This document shows, piece by piece, positions 1 through 13,820 of a stretch of 64,000 bases of DNA. The stretch is from Augochlora pura (taxonomy: Eukaryota > Arthropoda > Insecta > Hymenoptera > Halictidae). Both the position numbers and the translations under genes were made by a program. Numbering within the stretch: the first letter of the stretch is position 1; the number at the start of each line of letters is the position of its first letter. The DNA is taken from contig NC_135775.1 of the NCBI RefSeq assembly GCF_028453695.1, forward strand, positions 12,172,746 to 12,236,745, read 5' to 3'. The notes below the pieces were generated by a model, which was not told the origin of the DNA, did not search any database, and saw only the letters and a list, made by a program, of their open reading frames with translations.

Positions 1-2910
1 CCCGAGTATACAACATGAATTGAAGATTTACGACTGATAACTATATGAAATCTGGACATTTGTATTTATTCCAATGCCTACAGCTTGACATTCATGCACC
101 ACCGACACCTACAAACCGTATTATTTAAATATTAATCTCGCCCAGATGAGAATCTTCAAAACACGAGGTTTTTATTTTGATAAATTAATTTTACAAAAGA
201 ATTGTAATTAATGTCTGTTAAAGTAGCAATAAGCTAAGTCATTTGATTCGATTTTCAAACAGTTATTTCGCTTTAATAATGTTCCAATATATACCTGAGA
301 CACTGTACATACGCACGTTATAATTTCGACAAATGTTAACAATGAAACTGTCCGGGATAACTTGAAAAAGATTGTAATCCGGAACTAATTGGTCTTTAAA
401 AAGAAGTTACCAAAATAATTTTCACAATATATGTTCAAATGACTGGAGGTGGGTTTCTTAAACGTATTAATTACTGTTATTTTTAATATTCAGTATGTTT
501 AATTTTGCGATTGTTGTCCAGCTACCCTTACTTATAGTGATATGAAACAGTTTTCGTACCGTTGCCACAATATATGTGTATAATTTATCTGAAACCTGTT
601 AGCCGAATGAAAAGTGTGCTATGTCACTTATTAGGATCCTAGTTATTGGAACAATGGTCTTGACAATCGAGTTGGAATGTATTCCCACTAAAACTGCCAT
701 TAAACTACGAGTTTCCATCGAACAGGTATTGTAGCCATAATTTTGATGCTGGATTCATAATATTACCGTGGAATGTGCATAATGAAAAATGGCTGTAACC
801 TGATAACCGAGGAATGCAAGTTGATTTACGACGCACACCGCACCAGGTATATTTCACGATTTATCATTTTCTAAATGTGCTTACTCAAATCTTATATTTG
901 GTTGCATGATAAAGTTCGTATGCAATGTATCCGTATTATTTAAATTTACGACTGGACAATTAGCAGATTTATAAATCATTCAATCAGATCCCGATTCACT
1001 GCGTATTTTACTGATTTACTGTACGCTTATTTACGACTTCATAATTTTGTCGAATTAACTATTTGATTTACATAAAGTTCATGCTAATTCTAGATAATTC
1101 TAGACGATTCGGTAAGCAGATCGCAACAGTAATGGTTATATAAAGTTCATTCGGTTTCGATGGTGCATTTCTTGAGGGAATTCATTTTGGACTTGGTCCA
1201 ACGGATTATCTTATTTTCTCGTCCTCTTCTTCCAAGACATTTCCGACCCGAAGACCAACATTCTATACATATAATGTAAATATTTTGATACGTCTATCAG
1301 TATCGTTTATGTTTTCATCTCTTGTACTTATGCCCCGGTCACGCAAGAGAAGGGAATGATCTTCCGGGCCGCATCTTCCGCATTTAATCAATACAGTGAC
1401 CACTCCGGGTTGCTGGACCAGTGGACAGTCGACAAACAAACGAATCGATTTCACAGTGGACTGGTTTATCGGCGGTCCGCCTCTATTTTTACCGAGCACG
1501 CCCGCGAATAATTCGTTTCTCCATTGAATCCACCGATCGGAATGAAAGATGCAACTGCTTTTGAATTTCATTCGTACTAGTATGAAAACAAGGGCTGAAA
1601 ATTATCCTGCAAATGTCTGTGTTACAATCCATCGCTGCTGTTCGAATATTGTATATTTGCTTTACAAGCACGGTGAAATAAATAATTTTCCACAATGATA
1701 TTATCGTGACTGGAGCGTTGGATTGTGCAAAGACTTATCAAGAAATTACTGCTTTAAGTATTATAATATTATAGGTTTTCTACGTTTACTTAAATCATGT
1801 AATAAAAGCTACTGGTTTACAAATTTAGCTACCGTTTTATAAATTTTACTAATATTTTAGAAATCCAACTAATGTTTTATAAATCCAACTAATGCTTTAT
1901 AAATCAAACTAATGCTTTATAAATTTAGCTACTGTTTACACGACTCTAGCAACTTGAACGGAAGTACAGTAGGATCTTGATTATCCAAACTGCAAAATTT
2001 GCATTTCCTATTGTCCAAACACATTTTACATGTAACTAGTTCAAGCTAAGGCGATCTATAAGGAACACACTGTTCGTTGTCAAAATTGATTGAATTCGGT
2101 AATGTATTCAAGTAAATTGCTTACTCTTCGAATGGTTATGTTCTTACAGCTAATTCGGATAATCAAGGTCACTCTACGCAAAATCGGACACTTTTTGACA
2201 TATAGTTTTGTATTTCGATGAAGTTTGAACATGAGGAGTGTTTTAATGAGTGGTATTAAAATTGTTAATTTTATAGGCTTGTAAAATAAAGCGTTCAATA
2301 GGTCTATTCAACAAGTTATTTGATTTATTACAGTGGAAATACTGATTTAAATAGTAATTTATTACATGAGAATAGATATGTAATAATAATAATTTTGGTT
2401 GAAGAAAAATTAGGAAATTTAGAAAAATGGATTTTCATAATCGTAATTCTTTTACGGCAAGACAATATTGCAGATGTAGCACTCCTTTGTCGTCCACCAA
2501 TTTTTAAAAATATATACCCTTTACAATTAACAAAATTAAAGTTAGTTGCAGTTTGGTAGTTCAATAGCTACGATTTAGATGAAAATAATTTTGCAGGGCT
2601 GCAAAATTAACAATCATAAAAATTTACATTAAAAACTACAACATATTCAAATTTATCATAATCCGAAATCGTTTTCCAGAAGCTATTCAATTTCGCGTGT
2701 AATGGCCCACTGTAATCGAAAATTGAAGTCGCACAGGATGTGTTAACTTAAATAATGAACAAACAAATAATGAACAAATCTGTTCTTAATAAAATTGTTG
2801 GGACAATTATTGAGTTTGGGTACACATAAACCGTGTGAAAGTTATAGTATGTAACCCTATTTACGATCATGTTTTCCCACGGAATGGGAAGACGGAGGTT
2901 TTACAGCTAC
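1..2910. other. Non-coding, probably Dop2R intron (3' side)
   Basis: AT-rich sequence with no recognisable exon on either strand. TM6 and TM7 of the dopamine receptor, which must follow on the minus strand, were looked for here and not seen. The only structure is a short tandem array near 1.8-1.9 kb, described separately. Confidence 0.6.
1811..1938. repeat. 20-bp tandem repeat, about six copies
   Basis: Successive units of the type aaatccaactaatgctttat, each 20 nt, with drift at the outer copies (aaatttagctaccgttttat on the left, aaatttagctactgtttaca on the right). The inner three copies differ at one or two positions only. AT-rich minisatellite in presumed intron. Confidence 0.85.
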
Positions 2911-2943
2911 CTGTTGAGGGGCGACGTAGTCGGATGAACGGAA
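2911..2943 (-). CDS. Dop2R: Possible 33-nt microexon of the D2-like dopamine receptor
   Basis: Seventy-seven nt downstream of the previous exon there is a strong acceptor (CTAAAC branch-like motif, then ccagtgtttcag) and, 33 nt on, a donor (CAACAG followed by gtagctg). In the phase required by the preceding exon the piece encodes ASVHPTTSPLN plus two nt, so it keeps phase 2. Unspliced, the same frame hits TAG immediately after the donor G. The small intron has typical insect length. No family memory confirms these residues, so this is inferred from splice signals and phase. The alternative is that the exon at 3021 splices straight to an exon outside the window. Confidence 0.45.
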
Positions 2944-3020
2944 CTGAAACACTGGTAGGTTTAGGGCCGCACGAATGTTTGTCTCGGTGCAGGTGGTGAA
3001 GAGGTTTGTTGGACTCTTAC

Positions 3021-3197
3021 GCTGCTTCCTCGACGACTGTGGCCAAAAAGAACTCCGTGCTTTTATCGTTCGAGATGACGACGACCGGATCGAGCGGCGT
3101 CTCGTCCTCGTCCTCGTTGCTCCCCGACGCCGTGTTCGTCGGCTCCTCCATCCCGGGAGCCACCAGCGCAGCCGCCCCCAGCGCGGTCTCCGCAAAC
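3021..3197 (-). CDS. Dop2R: D2-like dopamine receptor, exon encoding conserved acidic block of ICL3
   Basis: A 177-nt exon translating as FAETALGAAALV, then a Pro/Glu stretch, then NTASGSNEDEDE and NDKSTEFFLATVVEEA. The NTASGSNE..E and NDKSTEF.LATVVEE blocks are characteristic of insect D2R third intracellular loops, as recalled from Drosophila. The donor is GCAGC followed by gtaagag, and without splicing the frame stops at the next codon (TAA). The acceptor is taken as ggcaag before GTTTGC because this restores frame with the exon at 10815 and gives ..RR-FAETAL. The pyrimidine tract there is weak, so the 5' edge is less certain than the 3' edge. The coding strand is notably GC-rich compared with the surrounding AT-rich intron. 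Confidence 0.92.
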
Positions 3198-6100
3198 CTT
3201 GCCACAGAATACACACTACGTGATCTTAGTCAAAAGCCGCTAAAAAAATTTTCTACACTTAGCATGCTCTTAGCATTCATCGGCGCACCGGCGAGGCGAG
3301 ATTGAATCCGGCGAGAGGGAAAGAATTCAAAATGATCATGCAGAAGACGATTACGGCCGCGTCCGATGTAAGCCTCGGATATAAAGAACCTAGCTGCTAC
3401 TTCGTTGAGTTAGCATCCTGCCTGCACTGACACACGAGTGTATTTCTACAGGTTGAAGTGAGGAAAGGTATCGGTCGGGTGGTTGCGAAGTGCCGGGTTT
3501 TTCGCCGACTCGAAACTTTACGGAAGCTTTGTTGAACGTGCAAGTTTCGGCAAACACTCGTTGCGCAACGAATCATCGTTATTTGGGAAGCACTGCTCCT
3601 GATGGAAGTTCGGAGCCGCTTTGTGAATGAGGGGACCCGTTTGTTTTAGTAATAAACTGGAGTGCAAATAAGTGAATTCACTTGTGGAAGATAAGAAAGT
3701 GGAGAATTTCGTGAATGGTTCTGGAAATGTTTGCTCCGGTTCAGATATAATTACAACGGGGTGAGTGATTTGAAATTCATTTAAAAACATGCTAGTTAAT
3801 ATTTATAAAATTTTAAATACTTTGACTGTCGCCTCAGCAGATATGGATACAGATGTTTTTTGCTCATTTGTGAAAATTAATGTACGTTAAAACATTACTT
3901 GAATCTATTACGATCCGCTAAACGAAAAAATGTGGGAAAAGTAATTCGTGTCATATAATTCAAAATTTCAATTGTAATTTGGTTATTTTTATGAAATTGT
4001 TGAGGTCGATATTACGGTCAAAGTTTAAATAAGATTGAAATTTGAATATTCAACTAGGTGATTAGATAAAGGTGATTGTGTGCAGTCAGGAGTGAGTAAA
4101 ATAACTTCAAGGTTATTGTGCACGTAAACGTAATCATAACGTCATTACGATCATAAATAAGGTGAAGTCGTAAAACTGTTTATTTCTTTTTAGTGAAGAA
4201 CTTGTAGTTTTGCTTATTCACATTAAAGGGTATAGAAAATTGGAAAAAAATTTATTTTGTATAATACATTCCTAGACAGTGGGATTCCTAAAATGTTTCG
4301 GAATACTATTCGTAAATGTCCGAAACTAGTCGGAGGATATCTTTTCATATATGTAAGCTCCTATTAAAATCCATTTCGATTTTCTGTAAAAGGGTTCATA
4401 AAGCTTTGCTTGTTAAATGCGCTAATCAGTATAAATCACCTAAAGAAAAAGGTTCACCGCGTAACAGAAATAGGTAACTACTAGGAAATATTAGAACACA
4501 ACATTAATATTCCTGGAAAGTTGCATTTCAATAACAGTTTACAATAATAGAGAAGATAAATAATGCAAACATTTACGCATTCATACATGCTTGCAATTAT
4601 ATATTCGATAACGAAAATGAAACAATTATCGACTAATAATACAATTATACTCGATTGTCCCGAAAGTTCTGTTTGCGATGCAATGAAAGTAAACATACAA
4701 TTACGAACAGCGTGATTACCCCTTTGTTTCTGTTTCCCAATTGCTTAACAGCGCCTTTTGCTCGCTTAAAAAATGATTCTCAACTGACTGCAGACGAAGT
4801 CAACTTTTGGGACAACCCCGTATTAACCTTCGTACGATTCTCTGCACAATTTTCTCTTTCTAGGTACCATGGACGGTTTAATTTTATTCTGCTCTAGTTA
4901 TCGACTATATTTCTGTAGAATGTAACGTTATAAATGTCACAGAGTCGTGGCCAAATGTATGTGAATACCATTTAGACCGTAATAACCTTTCTAGAATCGA
5001 ACTAAAAGAGTCGAATTTTTTTGAGACATTAAAAAGACTAGTTTAGGAAATAATATATGAAAAATTTTCGAAAAAATAATAAATGAGTGTATTGTTTAAA
5101 TTTTCGTCACACCTCCAGATAATAGAGTTAAAGAACGTAACTTTTTAACTTTTTGGTAATTCCACCCAATTGTTACTATTACAATGATTTTTTTTACGCA
5201 TTACCCAGCAAACTACTCCTTCTATCATATGAAACAGCTTCCAATCTTTTTATCAAATCGAACAAAAGCTATTCTACTGTAAAATGTGCTTACCAAAGGT
5301 GTTGTATTTATCCACGACATACCATTATCTATTGATCGAACGTATGAAGTAAAACTAAGTGAAAATAATATTCTAAAATAGGTAGATACTTCTGAGAAGC
5401 GTACGAAGGTTAACGTAAATTTTTCTTCTAGTGAAAGCTACTTTATATACATCCGCGGGATGTTTATCATGGCAGGGGAATTGCAAAATTTGATGTCATG
5501 GTATCGTTCTACATATCGTTGCAGAATTTAGCGAGTAGGTTGCACATATCCCGGCAACATTAGGCTTATCGAGGTGAAGTGGTACAAGGGTTCGCGTCCC
5601 CGTTGTCCCCAGGGTAATTCCGGCGATAGAAACGTAGGGCTCGTTTCGTTAACGCAGGCATTCGGCCCGCGGCCTATAAAATCGGCGCAAGATGCGTGTG
5701 TATATTATGCAGGAATTTCGATTGTCGTATTATCCGGATAATATGGACATTTGCAGCCATGCGCAGTACCCAGTAATCGGATTACAGTATCCAGCGATGT
5801 TACAGGTTGGATAGGCAAACGCCTCGGCGCACGGAGTTCCATTTCGGAGGCGCGGCAAGGCTCGAATTAGTATAACGAAATCGGGATAGCTTGCCGAACC
5901 GCAGAATACGCCATTAGTCTACGAATCGATGCAACTCATCTCGATAACCAGTAGCTGCGGAGAGTGCAGCCGATAATCAGTTACTGTGCGTCTTAGAAAT
6001 TGCATTTGACTTGCGTCGCGTTGCACATGACCCGAGTAGGTTGTACTCTTCACGATAAATGTCTTATTTCGAATTCTATATACCTTATATTATATTCCTA

Positions 6101-9100
6101 TTATTATATAATATCATGTTATTATTATATTATCGTTTATTATTATACTTTATTATCATATCCTATTCCTTGAATATTAAATGTTGCCTAATATTCTACG
6201 CTACGGCAGACGAAATGAAACAGAATAATTTGCATTGCTTTAACATTGATGTAGCATGGTTATTAACCTGCGGTAATATGTTTAAAATATTCACGCTTGG
6301 CATCCGAATTATAAAGCAAGAGATTAAAGATTATACTTACAAGCAATTGCATAATATAATTTCGGTTAATACTTATTCCTTTTCATTTTACATTAAAATT
6401 CCACTGATGGTGCGTCGAGAATAATCTGGTATTTTAAACAAGTACATTAAATTTGTATTTCAAAACTGGTGTTTTGAAAAAGTAAATTAACAAAAGTACG
6501 AAGATACAAAAACAAAAACTGCAATTTTCTTCTAAAGTTTTTAGATGTTAATTTTTTAAATTATTAGTGAAAATAATGAGAATAGAATCTTAAAGTTAAA
6601 GAACTACATTGTAACAGTATTAAAAATTCTAGAATGCCATTTTCCATAAGAATCAATTATTTTTTAAGCGTAGATGTACATCGACTATTTCAACAAAGTA
6701 TACGATTATTGTATTCTGTTCTTTGCCGCAGCACCGAGTTGCTGTTATACTGTTATTCCTATGCCGTATCGTTCTTTCACGGAACCAGATTATGGTTTGG
6801 CGTAGCATTCAAGGGGTGGGCGGAATCTGTGAAGGCGCAGGTCCGAGATTATGTTGAATAGATCGCACCCACGGGAAAAGACGAGCTTGTACAGCCAAAA
6901 TGTGACCGTTGGTACCAACAGCTAAGTCTAATTTATTGATGGTGTTTATACATACATTCTGCTAGGTAGGCCGCAGCGACCTAGAAGGGGTCTATAAATA
7001 ATAATTAGAGAACCGGCGTATGGTCGTTAATATCACTGAGTCCAGTCGACATCGTTTAGAATGGAAGAGTGGGAAACCGAAAGAAAGAGAAATTGCGTTA
7101 TGCAGATTACGAACTTCCTAATCCGAATAAGTTATGAAAGGCTCGAATCTGGTCATTGGGACCTTGCATCTGCGAAACCAGGACGTGTAATCTAGATCTA
7201 TTTCAACATACGGAAAATTACTCATGATTTAGTACCGCGTTAAGCGTTTAAAATCATGGCTCGTGTAATTGTTTCTCACTTTAGTGAACATTCGAAAGAT
7301 TAAACTACTCAGAGCACTATATCCTATTAAAATATTCAGACAATTATGACTACCTTTAAAAACAGTAAAGTGTTATTGCAATGAAATTGTGTTCATTTTT
7401 TTGCACCATATTGATGTATAAACGAATGGAACTGAACATATCATGTATAAAAACGATTAGGTTGATCGGCTCGATGAATGAATACCTTCCAGTGAATGAA
7501 CTTCATTATATGAGATCATTTCCTTCATTATATGAGAAATATCAAAACGTTTACAGTAGTTATATTATTATATAACAGTTCATATTTATTCAAAAGTTTC
7601 GTTCATTCATTAATTGTTTCACGTGTTTTGTATAAAATCTTGTATTACACTTTGAAGAGAAAATATAAAAAACAACTATGAAAAATTGCCATAATTGTAT
7701 TTAGCGATGTACGGATTTAAAAGTAAACGTTTCACTTACGATAACACAATTTAGGAGATTAAATAACAAATTGCGAATTATTTATAGAAACATACATCTC
7801 AAATGTTCACTCATAGGATAGATAGCCCTATATCGGATGATCCCACATTTACTTCCTACGTCCATTATTAATCCGAAGTAAACATTTCTTTTTGCAATGA
7901 AATATTAAAATTGTTTCCAAAATCATGTGCTGTAGTTAAAAAATGTAACAAAAACAATAACCATTGGGCTGTGAATTCTTATCCAAAGGTTGTTGGCTTG
8001 TCTGACTATTCTACTTATAAATCATTTACGACGCGTTTCACGACCATCCGATATAAACACAACTAATTTCGTTAGTTAATGCAAACATGACAAGAAATTC
8101 TTTGCTGCACATCGTTATCCATTGTTAAAATCACGGAACAAATTCGAGGTTCATTGCGCAGAAAGCTGATGTAAATACAATTATTGATAGACCGCGATCA
8201 AATTGATTGTCCCAACTGAGTACAATGGTGACTACTTAGATACAAAAAATTGTTTTAGTACGTGTACCGCGACTATAGGACCAGAAATCCCAGGTATTTT
8301 TTTAAACACAATGTAGACTTATTGCAACGGGAATGAAACTAGAATCTCCTTAAGCTGTAGCGTTCTCCGGTACAGGTGCTTATTCTGGAGCACTCTTTAT
8401 TTCTGAAGCGGAAAGAATGCGGGGGTCGAAAGTGGGTATTAAATCATCTTCACCGGCAAACAAGGCTACGTGCCTCGCCAGGCGGGAAACCAGTCGGGAG
8501 CCTGGCCGCCATAGTCCTCCTCGTCGATGAACAAACGTACGACACTCGGGAACAGCCGGGCACAAAAGCCGGCAATTAAATCGAAGGCGAAGTAGTTGGC
8601 TATTCAAGGCAAGTACGCCGACCTCGGGACAACGGAAATGAAGCCTCGCGCGCGCGAGAAAAGCGTATTATCCGGAGATGCTCGGGACTTAACCGGTCTT
8701 AGCCTCTCTCTCACCCCTTAGGGCTCCCATTCTGCCTCAGACTTTCTTTTCTTCGCGCCTTTCCCGCCTCGTGCGACATATTCCACGGCTGTCTCTTTCG
8801 CTCTCTTTCCTCCCTCATCTCCTTTCTCATCTCCTCCTTCCGCTCCTCTGTCTCGACCACGACACCACGCCAATCTCCGTGAGAAATCGTCTCGTTGGAA
8901 TGCAAGAGTTATACAAGGCGAAAATTGAAAAAAATGGCGGTCTCCTCGAGCACGCGACACATTCGAAATGAAGCCCGTACCTCTTCGGAGCTGCCGGCGA
9001 CAAGGCGACCGACCCGACAGATCCGCGAATAAATTTATCGTGCTTAAAGAGCACTTTGATCTTCGCGCTGCGCCACGCCGTCCCGTGGAAATGGAAAATT

Positions 9101-10814
9101 GCCACCCCGAGATATTGCCGTGCCGGATCCGCACCCTATTCCGGTTTCGATACAACCTTCACGCCGAGTAACTCATGCTTAGGGAATTCATGCAACATTC
9201 ATGCACCAAAGCGACGTGCGTTTTTCTTTAATAACACCGACAGATCGCTTGGCAGCAGTTTTCCCTCGTGAAAATTACTGGCCTGTCTACAACAGTGTTT
9301 CGTTTAACTCGGAACCAGAACTTTGCTTTCCATTGCAATTCTTCTTCATCAGGTCGTGTAATTATAAAGTATATATATGTCAGAATTGTTTGCGGACTTG
9401 GAACCAATTTAATTTTCAAAGTACAAGTGATTGCAATTATGCAAATTGTTCCCGTTGCAGGTATCTAAATACCTTTTTCTTCCACTGAGGTGAAACTCAA
9501 TGTAGAGGAGAAATCATTGATAGAAATTATTTTCTTGCAAGACTTTGTAATTACTTCATTATGAGTTCGGTATCTAGATAAGATTTTACTTTAATATATA
9601 ATATTTATAAGTTTGCTTGATCATTTTATTATTTTGAACACCTATTTGTCATAAATACATAATATTGACAATCTAGTCTTTTTTCCTGTAATAAAATTAT
9701 ATTCATTAAATTCTCCCTAGTATTCCATGTTATGCCCTTGCCTATGCCATTCCTGCGCCTGTGCTAAAGTTCGATGAAGTCGGTCAAGCGTACGACGCGG
9801 CTCCTTTGACTAAACTTCCCGAAAGGCCAACTCATAATATAATATACAATTTTTAATTTTAACATTTTAAAAGTAAATCTTTTTTCAACATATTTCTGAG
9901 AATTTTCTGGTTAAAATGAGACTAAACATGATATGATTTGCGTATATATTTCTGATTACACAAAATAAAAACAGACTCGGTGTAATCGAATAAATATGGT
10001 TTAAAGCGTGTCATGTTTGATCTCGCTTTAATCGGAAGATTCAGAGATCTCTCTTTCTCTCTCCCTTTTTCTCACGAGAAGTTGTTACCTATTAAGACGT
10101 GTAACGAGCCATGAAAAATCGTACCTGCGTTATCTAAATTATTTATTTTTGATTCCGTGCTGCGAGACTACTAGGGAGAATTTACTGTCAATACTAAAAT
10201 GTGATATAATTGAAATATATTTTGCAAAGATCTGTTAGCCGATACATTTAGAAATTACTACCGCTTCCAAAAGATCTGTCGACAACGTGTATGTGTTTGC
10301 TGCATACGAACTGATCAGAATAAATTTCAGCAATAACACGAAAATTTCATTCACAGAATTACGCGGCAGTAAATTTCACTAAATTTTCGAGAGGTCTAAT
10401 TGCGATAGTAAATAGCGTCTCGCAATCAGTGATTGAAAATGTTTTCTATATAGAAAGGCGCAATGAAACACAGCGATAAATAATAGATAGCGAGCTCGTA
10501 TGCAGCAACCTGATGTAATAAAACGGTGCCAGCGGTTCAATCAAAATTCTCTCCGCATTCAACGAAGTTTTGGCTTCGATTCTGTTCCGTTTAATAAATT
10601 CGAAATTTCGTGGAGCTTAAAGAACGATATAGATATCGAACGATGCCAGTATCGCTCGCACATTGCGTAACCCGATAATAATTTTTCGTTTCTTATTATT
10701 GATCCGTTCTTTCCCTTATCCGGTGCTGCTTTCTAAAGGAATTCCTAGAAAATTCTTGGTGAATTCGCGAAGAACGAGAACCGTTTTTCGGTCAAGGCAG
10801 AACTATCGGCTCAC
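3198..10814 (-). other. Dop2R: Dop2R intron, about 7.6 kb
   Basis: Intron between the two ICL3 exons. Mostly AT-rich. Two GC-richer islands (about 5560-6040 and 8380-9180) contain overlapping open frames with no family resemblance. The second has a pyrimidine-rich plus strand (ctctctctttcgctctctttcctcc type) that inflates the frames. No mobile element with clear ends was identified here. Confidence 0.8.
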
Positions 10815-10915
10815 CTGCGAGTATGCGCGATGTTCTCGATTATACTGCCGGGTTTAAAGTCGCCCATGTTCGGCTTCCGGTTGGCCCTGGCTTTCTTCGC
10901 CCTGTTCCGCAGAGC
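10815..10915 (-). CDS. Dop2R: D2-like dopamine receptor, exon encoding proximal ICL3
   Basis: A 101-nt exon too short for ordinary ORF finding. It is bounded by acceptor tttccag before GCTCTGCGG and donor CGCAG followed by gtgagcc. It reads ALRNRAKKARANRKPNMGDF, then continues KPGSIIENIAHTR plus two nt. This is the very basic segment just after TM5 in which G-protein coupling specificity resides. Drosophila D2R has a matching block ending in ENIAQTRR, as I recall it. It enters in phase 0, exactly where the previous exon ends, and leaves two nt (AG) that join the G opening the next exon to encode the second Arg. The 4.0-kb intron before it and the 7.6-kb intron after it carry no further coding sequence that I recognise. 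Confidence 0.93.
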
Positions 10916-12838
10916 CTGGAAACGCGAAATTGAAATCGTCGCTTCAAGATAAATCAGGCCTGCGAAAGAAACTTTCCTATCTACGGGATCGGGTTCAATC
11001 TATGCCCGCGTGTATCGATCAACGTAATGCACGATGATACGTAAATGTCGTGGAACAGATACGTACTAACAGAAATGTCTGATACAATTGTGGTAAAGAG
11101 GAAACGTTTGTTTCAAGAATGAATTTGTACGTATGGAGAATGAATACTACATTTCTGTATCCTCAAACACAATAGTGAAATTATTGTATGAAGATCAATT
11201 CTAATACAGTCTTTAAATTATATGAAATCTTTGTTGAAATGAGAAGAAGAAAATTTCTTTCGCTGATCCAAGCTTTTCTAGTAATAAAAGTAATATAAGG
11301 ATGCTATTGATTATTACCAGTTTCGTGTTTCTTTTGTATAAACATTCTGAGTTTACGTATGACATAAGAGTTCAAAATTGATTACAATAATGAAAAGAAT
11401 TTGAATTAAACAATCCTGCTTCTATCATAATGGAATAATTGTAGTTAGACTGCGGATCATTATCAAAAATAAAAATTATTTGTGTCAATGACAAGAAATA
11501 AACGTAGAGTAGATTCTCTACGATCCATCATCTACTCTCATCACCTACTCAATTTTGTCACAAATGCATAAAATCCGCAGTCTGTTTTTTTAATAATTAG
11601 AACACGATATATAAGAATTGTATAGTAAAGCGATGATTGCGATTAAATCTTTGTAATAAACAACGCGGAATCTAAAATCCGTGTGCGGTACGCAGTAATT
11701 TTTTCGAATCGCCCATGTCGTAAAAAATCCGACTAGGCTTTCCATGAAACATTTGCGTAAGGTTTGCAGCAAAGTAGCAAGCTGTCGATACCACACGCTG
11801 TCCACTTAATCACGTCGTTACACGTGTATATCGAAGTAGAGGAATTTATCACGACGCTTACGATAGAAGGTATTCCGCGTATTGAAGATACATTTGAGAA
11901 TTCAGCTGCAAGCGACCGGTGTATTATGAGAAATGCTCTCCTCTCGCGGACATGTTACGGCTGCATATAAAGGCATGATATTTCATACTTTTACATCGAC
12001 GTTTCCACGGGTACCGTTTCCTTCCCAACGTTAAACCGCGGCACTATGCTTTTACGACAGAGGCCACGCGAAGCGAAAAGAAAATAGCGAAGTTGTATAG
12101 ACGATTCGGCGACGATCGAATGATTCCTGCGAAGCAAATGATAAGTCGCAAAATCTAGCCCTAATTATTGCTTTTATATCTAAGAAAAATACATTATTCA
12201 AATATAAATCACAGTGAACTAACTCTAACGTTGCGACTACACGACCGTTTTTTACGGCGTTCCATACACCGCGTTCTGAAAAATAAATTTTGCACTACGA
12301 GGAATTATAAATAAATTTCGTAATATCATGTAGTAGAATAAACCATAACTTTTAAACTGATCTTCAAGGCCTTTTTAGTCGGCAAGCAAAACAAAGCATG
12401 CACGATAAATAAAAAAGGTCTGTGAATTACGGTTGACACGAAACGAATATACGGTAAACCGCAACGTAATCGCAAAATGTAGCGTACTCAGCGATTGCGT
12501 TCCATCTGGCGTTAAAATTACACCCGCATAATTTGGCAGGCGGGAATATTACCAGGTCCATGCCAGAACGCCCGGGTTTTGTTTCTGAGTGCATACGACC
12601 ATCCAAGACTACCAGCTCCGTGATGCTGTGGACACTAATCTGTTTTTCTCGCTTCCACCATTTCGTATATGGTATTACAGCCCTACAAACGCATTATTAG
12701 GGACTGTGGCAGGCTTGAAGGAGAAATTGCCCTCAGAATATTTTCGTTTTGTTGGCTGGCGACTCGCTTTTGGCTTACCCTGTCTCATCACTAGCTCTAT
12801 CCTTCCTCAGCTATTATGCACCGTGACCCATTTACTAT

Positions 12839-13140
12839 TTAACCCTCGCAGTACTGACGTTTCACGCGCAACCCCTTATTCGGGTCCAGACGGTCCCATG
12901 GCCTTATTATGTGTACAAACATTTTGAACTAGCGTTTCTGTATTACTGACATCATTAGTATTATTACAATTATTATTAATATTATCTCATCGTGCCTTTT
13001 TTACGTAGCAATTATATTTGCTATTTTTGTTCCTGTATTTAGCATAAACATATAGCAAAGGACATCAAGTGTTGACTAGTGAAGGCAGACCTTGAGGTTC
13101 GGATTCGAAAAAATTCCGGATTTAGTACGACGAGGGTTAA
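12839..13140. mobile_element. TTAA-flanked MITE, 302 bp (TIR CCCTCG type)
   Basis: The left end is TTAACCCTCGCAGTACTGA. The right end, read in reverse complement, is TTAACCCTCGTCGTACTAA. Ends agree at 16 of 19 positions including the TTAA. A TTAA target and short CCC-starting inverted ends are the signature of piggyBac-type non-autonomous elements. No transposase is inside. Confidence 0.7.
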
Positions 13141-13497
13141 CTACAAAATACTACTATCTGACGAGGCAAGACTATATTTCCTCTGTAGCGTCGCAGTTTG
13201 GAATGGTTTTTCCGAATACATTCGATAAGGAATATTTTGCAATGCTTTTATATCCTTAAAACATTTTATTTAATTTCTTATCTGTCTCTGACGATTCAAT
13301 TAAATGGAAACATGAAGTAAATATACGTTTTACTTAGTTTATTGAAAATGACTAACAAGAAGACGATTATAATCAGACACTATTTTTATACAAGCACACT
13401 TAATTTTTCTTTAGAATCCTATGTTCAACGAAATTTTAGAGAACTTTTAGTTTCAGTAGAAACGTTTCACTATTTTACAACTGTAATTGTCCGTAGA

Positions 13498-13796
13498 CTG
13501 CTCCTATTCAACTTGTCTGATCACAGGTCGCATCTATCCCACTTGTCTGACCACGGGATATCCTCATTTCACTCGTTTGACCAGAGACAACCCCATTCCA
13601 CTTGTTCGACCACATACCATCGGATCTGACTACATGCTGTACCCATTCTACTCACCTAGCCTAACATAGTTCACCTTGATGTCACTTGTTTGACCGAAAA
13701 TTGTCCCTATTACACTTGTCAGATCGCAGATCACCTCATTCCACGTGTCTGATCTCGGTCGCCCTATTGGCTGGTCCTATTCCATCTGTCTCATCG
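13498..13796. repeat. Minisatellite with a period of about 30 bp
   Basis: The phrase acttgtctga and close variants (actcgtttga, acttgttcga, acttgtcaga, acgtgtctga) recur near 13511, 13541, 13571, 13600, 13684, 13713 and 13744, mostly 30-31 nt apart, each followed by a degenerate purine/GTC stretch and a c-rich ccc-att segment. Units are diverged and the middle is disrupted around 13620-13680. It abuts the MITE starting at 13821. Confidence 0.75.
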
Positions 13797-13820
13797 TAGA
13801 TGTCGTAGTAGACTATCATT

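Noticed and set aside
1811..1938. CRISPR-like array
   Set aside because: Units are contiguous 20-mers without unique spacers, in an insect intron; an ordinary tandem repeat.
8718..9155. 145-residue minus-strand frame
   Set aside because: Arg/Gly-rich translation of a pyrimidine-rich stretch inside the dopamine receptor intron, overlapped by other frames on both strands.
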